Part shown: piece after piece, positions 54,712-54,740 of the stretch
Position numbering within the stretch: the stretch's first letter is position 1
Layout: each line of letters starts with the position of its first letter
Assembly (NCBI GenBank): GCA_903861195.1
Contig: CAIOTJ010000187.1
Location: forward strand, 1 to 54,740
DNA length: 54,740 nt
Source of the DNA: an uncultured Planctomycetaceae bacterium
GTDB taxonomy: Bacteria > Planctomycetota > Planctomycetia > Planctomycetales > Planctomycetaceae
Direction of reading: 5' to 3'
The notes under the pieces: generated by a model
Databases searched by the model: none
Told to the model about the DNA's origin: nothing
Seen by the model: only the letters and a program-made list of their open reading frames with translations
Translations under genes and position numbers: made by a program

Positions 54712-54740
54712 ACGCTGCAGGTCGATTGGCGGTTGCCCAC

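Overview
The window looks like part of the chromosome of a GC-rich planctomycete (Planctomycetota). The clearest markers are a PSCyt1/DUF1549/DUF1553 protein paired with a DUF1501 protein (3883-7902), a DUF1559 prepilin-type protein (16256-17332), a PSP1-like protein with a Cys-rich tail, exported HEAT and TPR proteins, and short, mixed-strand transcription units. I see no insertion sequence, prophage, rRNA operon or CRISPR array.

Layout. 1-7902: a partial BaiN/HI0933-type flavoprotein, a cyclophilin with a terminator, a ketoglutarate-semialdehyde-type aldehyde dehydrogenase, and the PSCyt1-DUF1549-DUF1553/DUF1501 pair. 8038-12435 (minus): an AT-richer, apparently co-transcribed group of five exported or membrane proteins of unknown function (class III pseudopilin-like peptide, TPR protein, two unrecognised exported proteins, MORN/YwqK-like protein) behind a good promoter-like sequence; one gene carries an amber codon just after its signal peptide. 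12828-16159 (minus): a tightly overlapping molybdate operon (XRE-PBP regulator, modA, modB, modC). 16256-22595 (plus): DUF1559 protein, membrane pyrophosphatase, RsfS and ArgS. 22662-28435: methyltransferase, unknown proteins, PSP1-like protein, GT87-like membrane protein, VOC protein, DUF1805 protein. 28685-35414: zinc-type dehydrogenase, CysC with terminator, a secreted HEAT protein with a degenerate receiver domain, DUF1445, DUF971 and a universal stress protein.

35681-41832 (plus) is an iron-sulfur block: a SufR-like regulator, a solitary nuoB, sufC, sufB, sufD, a Rieske ferredoxin and a SufT/MIP18 protein. SufS and SufU/SufE are absent. A palindrome lies between the -35 and -10 of the regulator gene, which suggests autoregulation. 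42113-51869 (plus): M20-type peptidase, polyprenyl synthase and Dxs (isoprenoid precursors), MATE transporter, CitG-like protein, a GT21/GT2 glycosyltransferase and a radical SAM protein.

52054-54740: tRNA-Arg(ACG) with promoter and terminator, then an accessory-looking stretch with two inverted copies of a composite hairpin repeat, an unknown protein whose C-terminus is read out of that repeat, an endonuclease/exonuclease/phosphatase-family protein, and a short protein broken by an amber codon. Start sites were chosen from Shine-Dalgarno-like sequences, overlaps and family N-termini. All functions are inferred from sequence reading alone; no database search was run.
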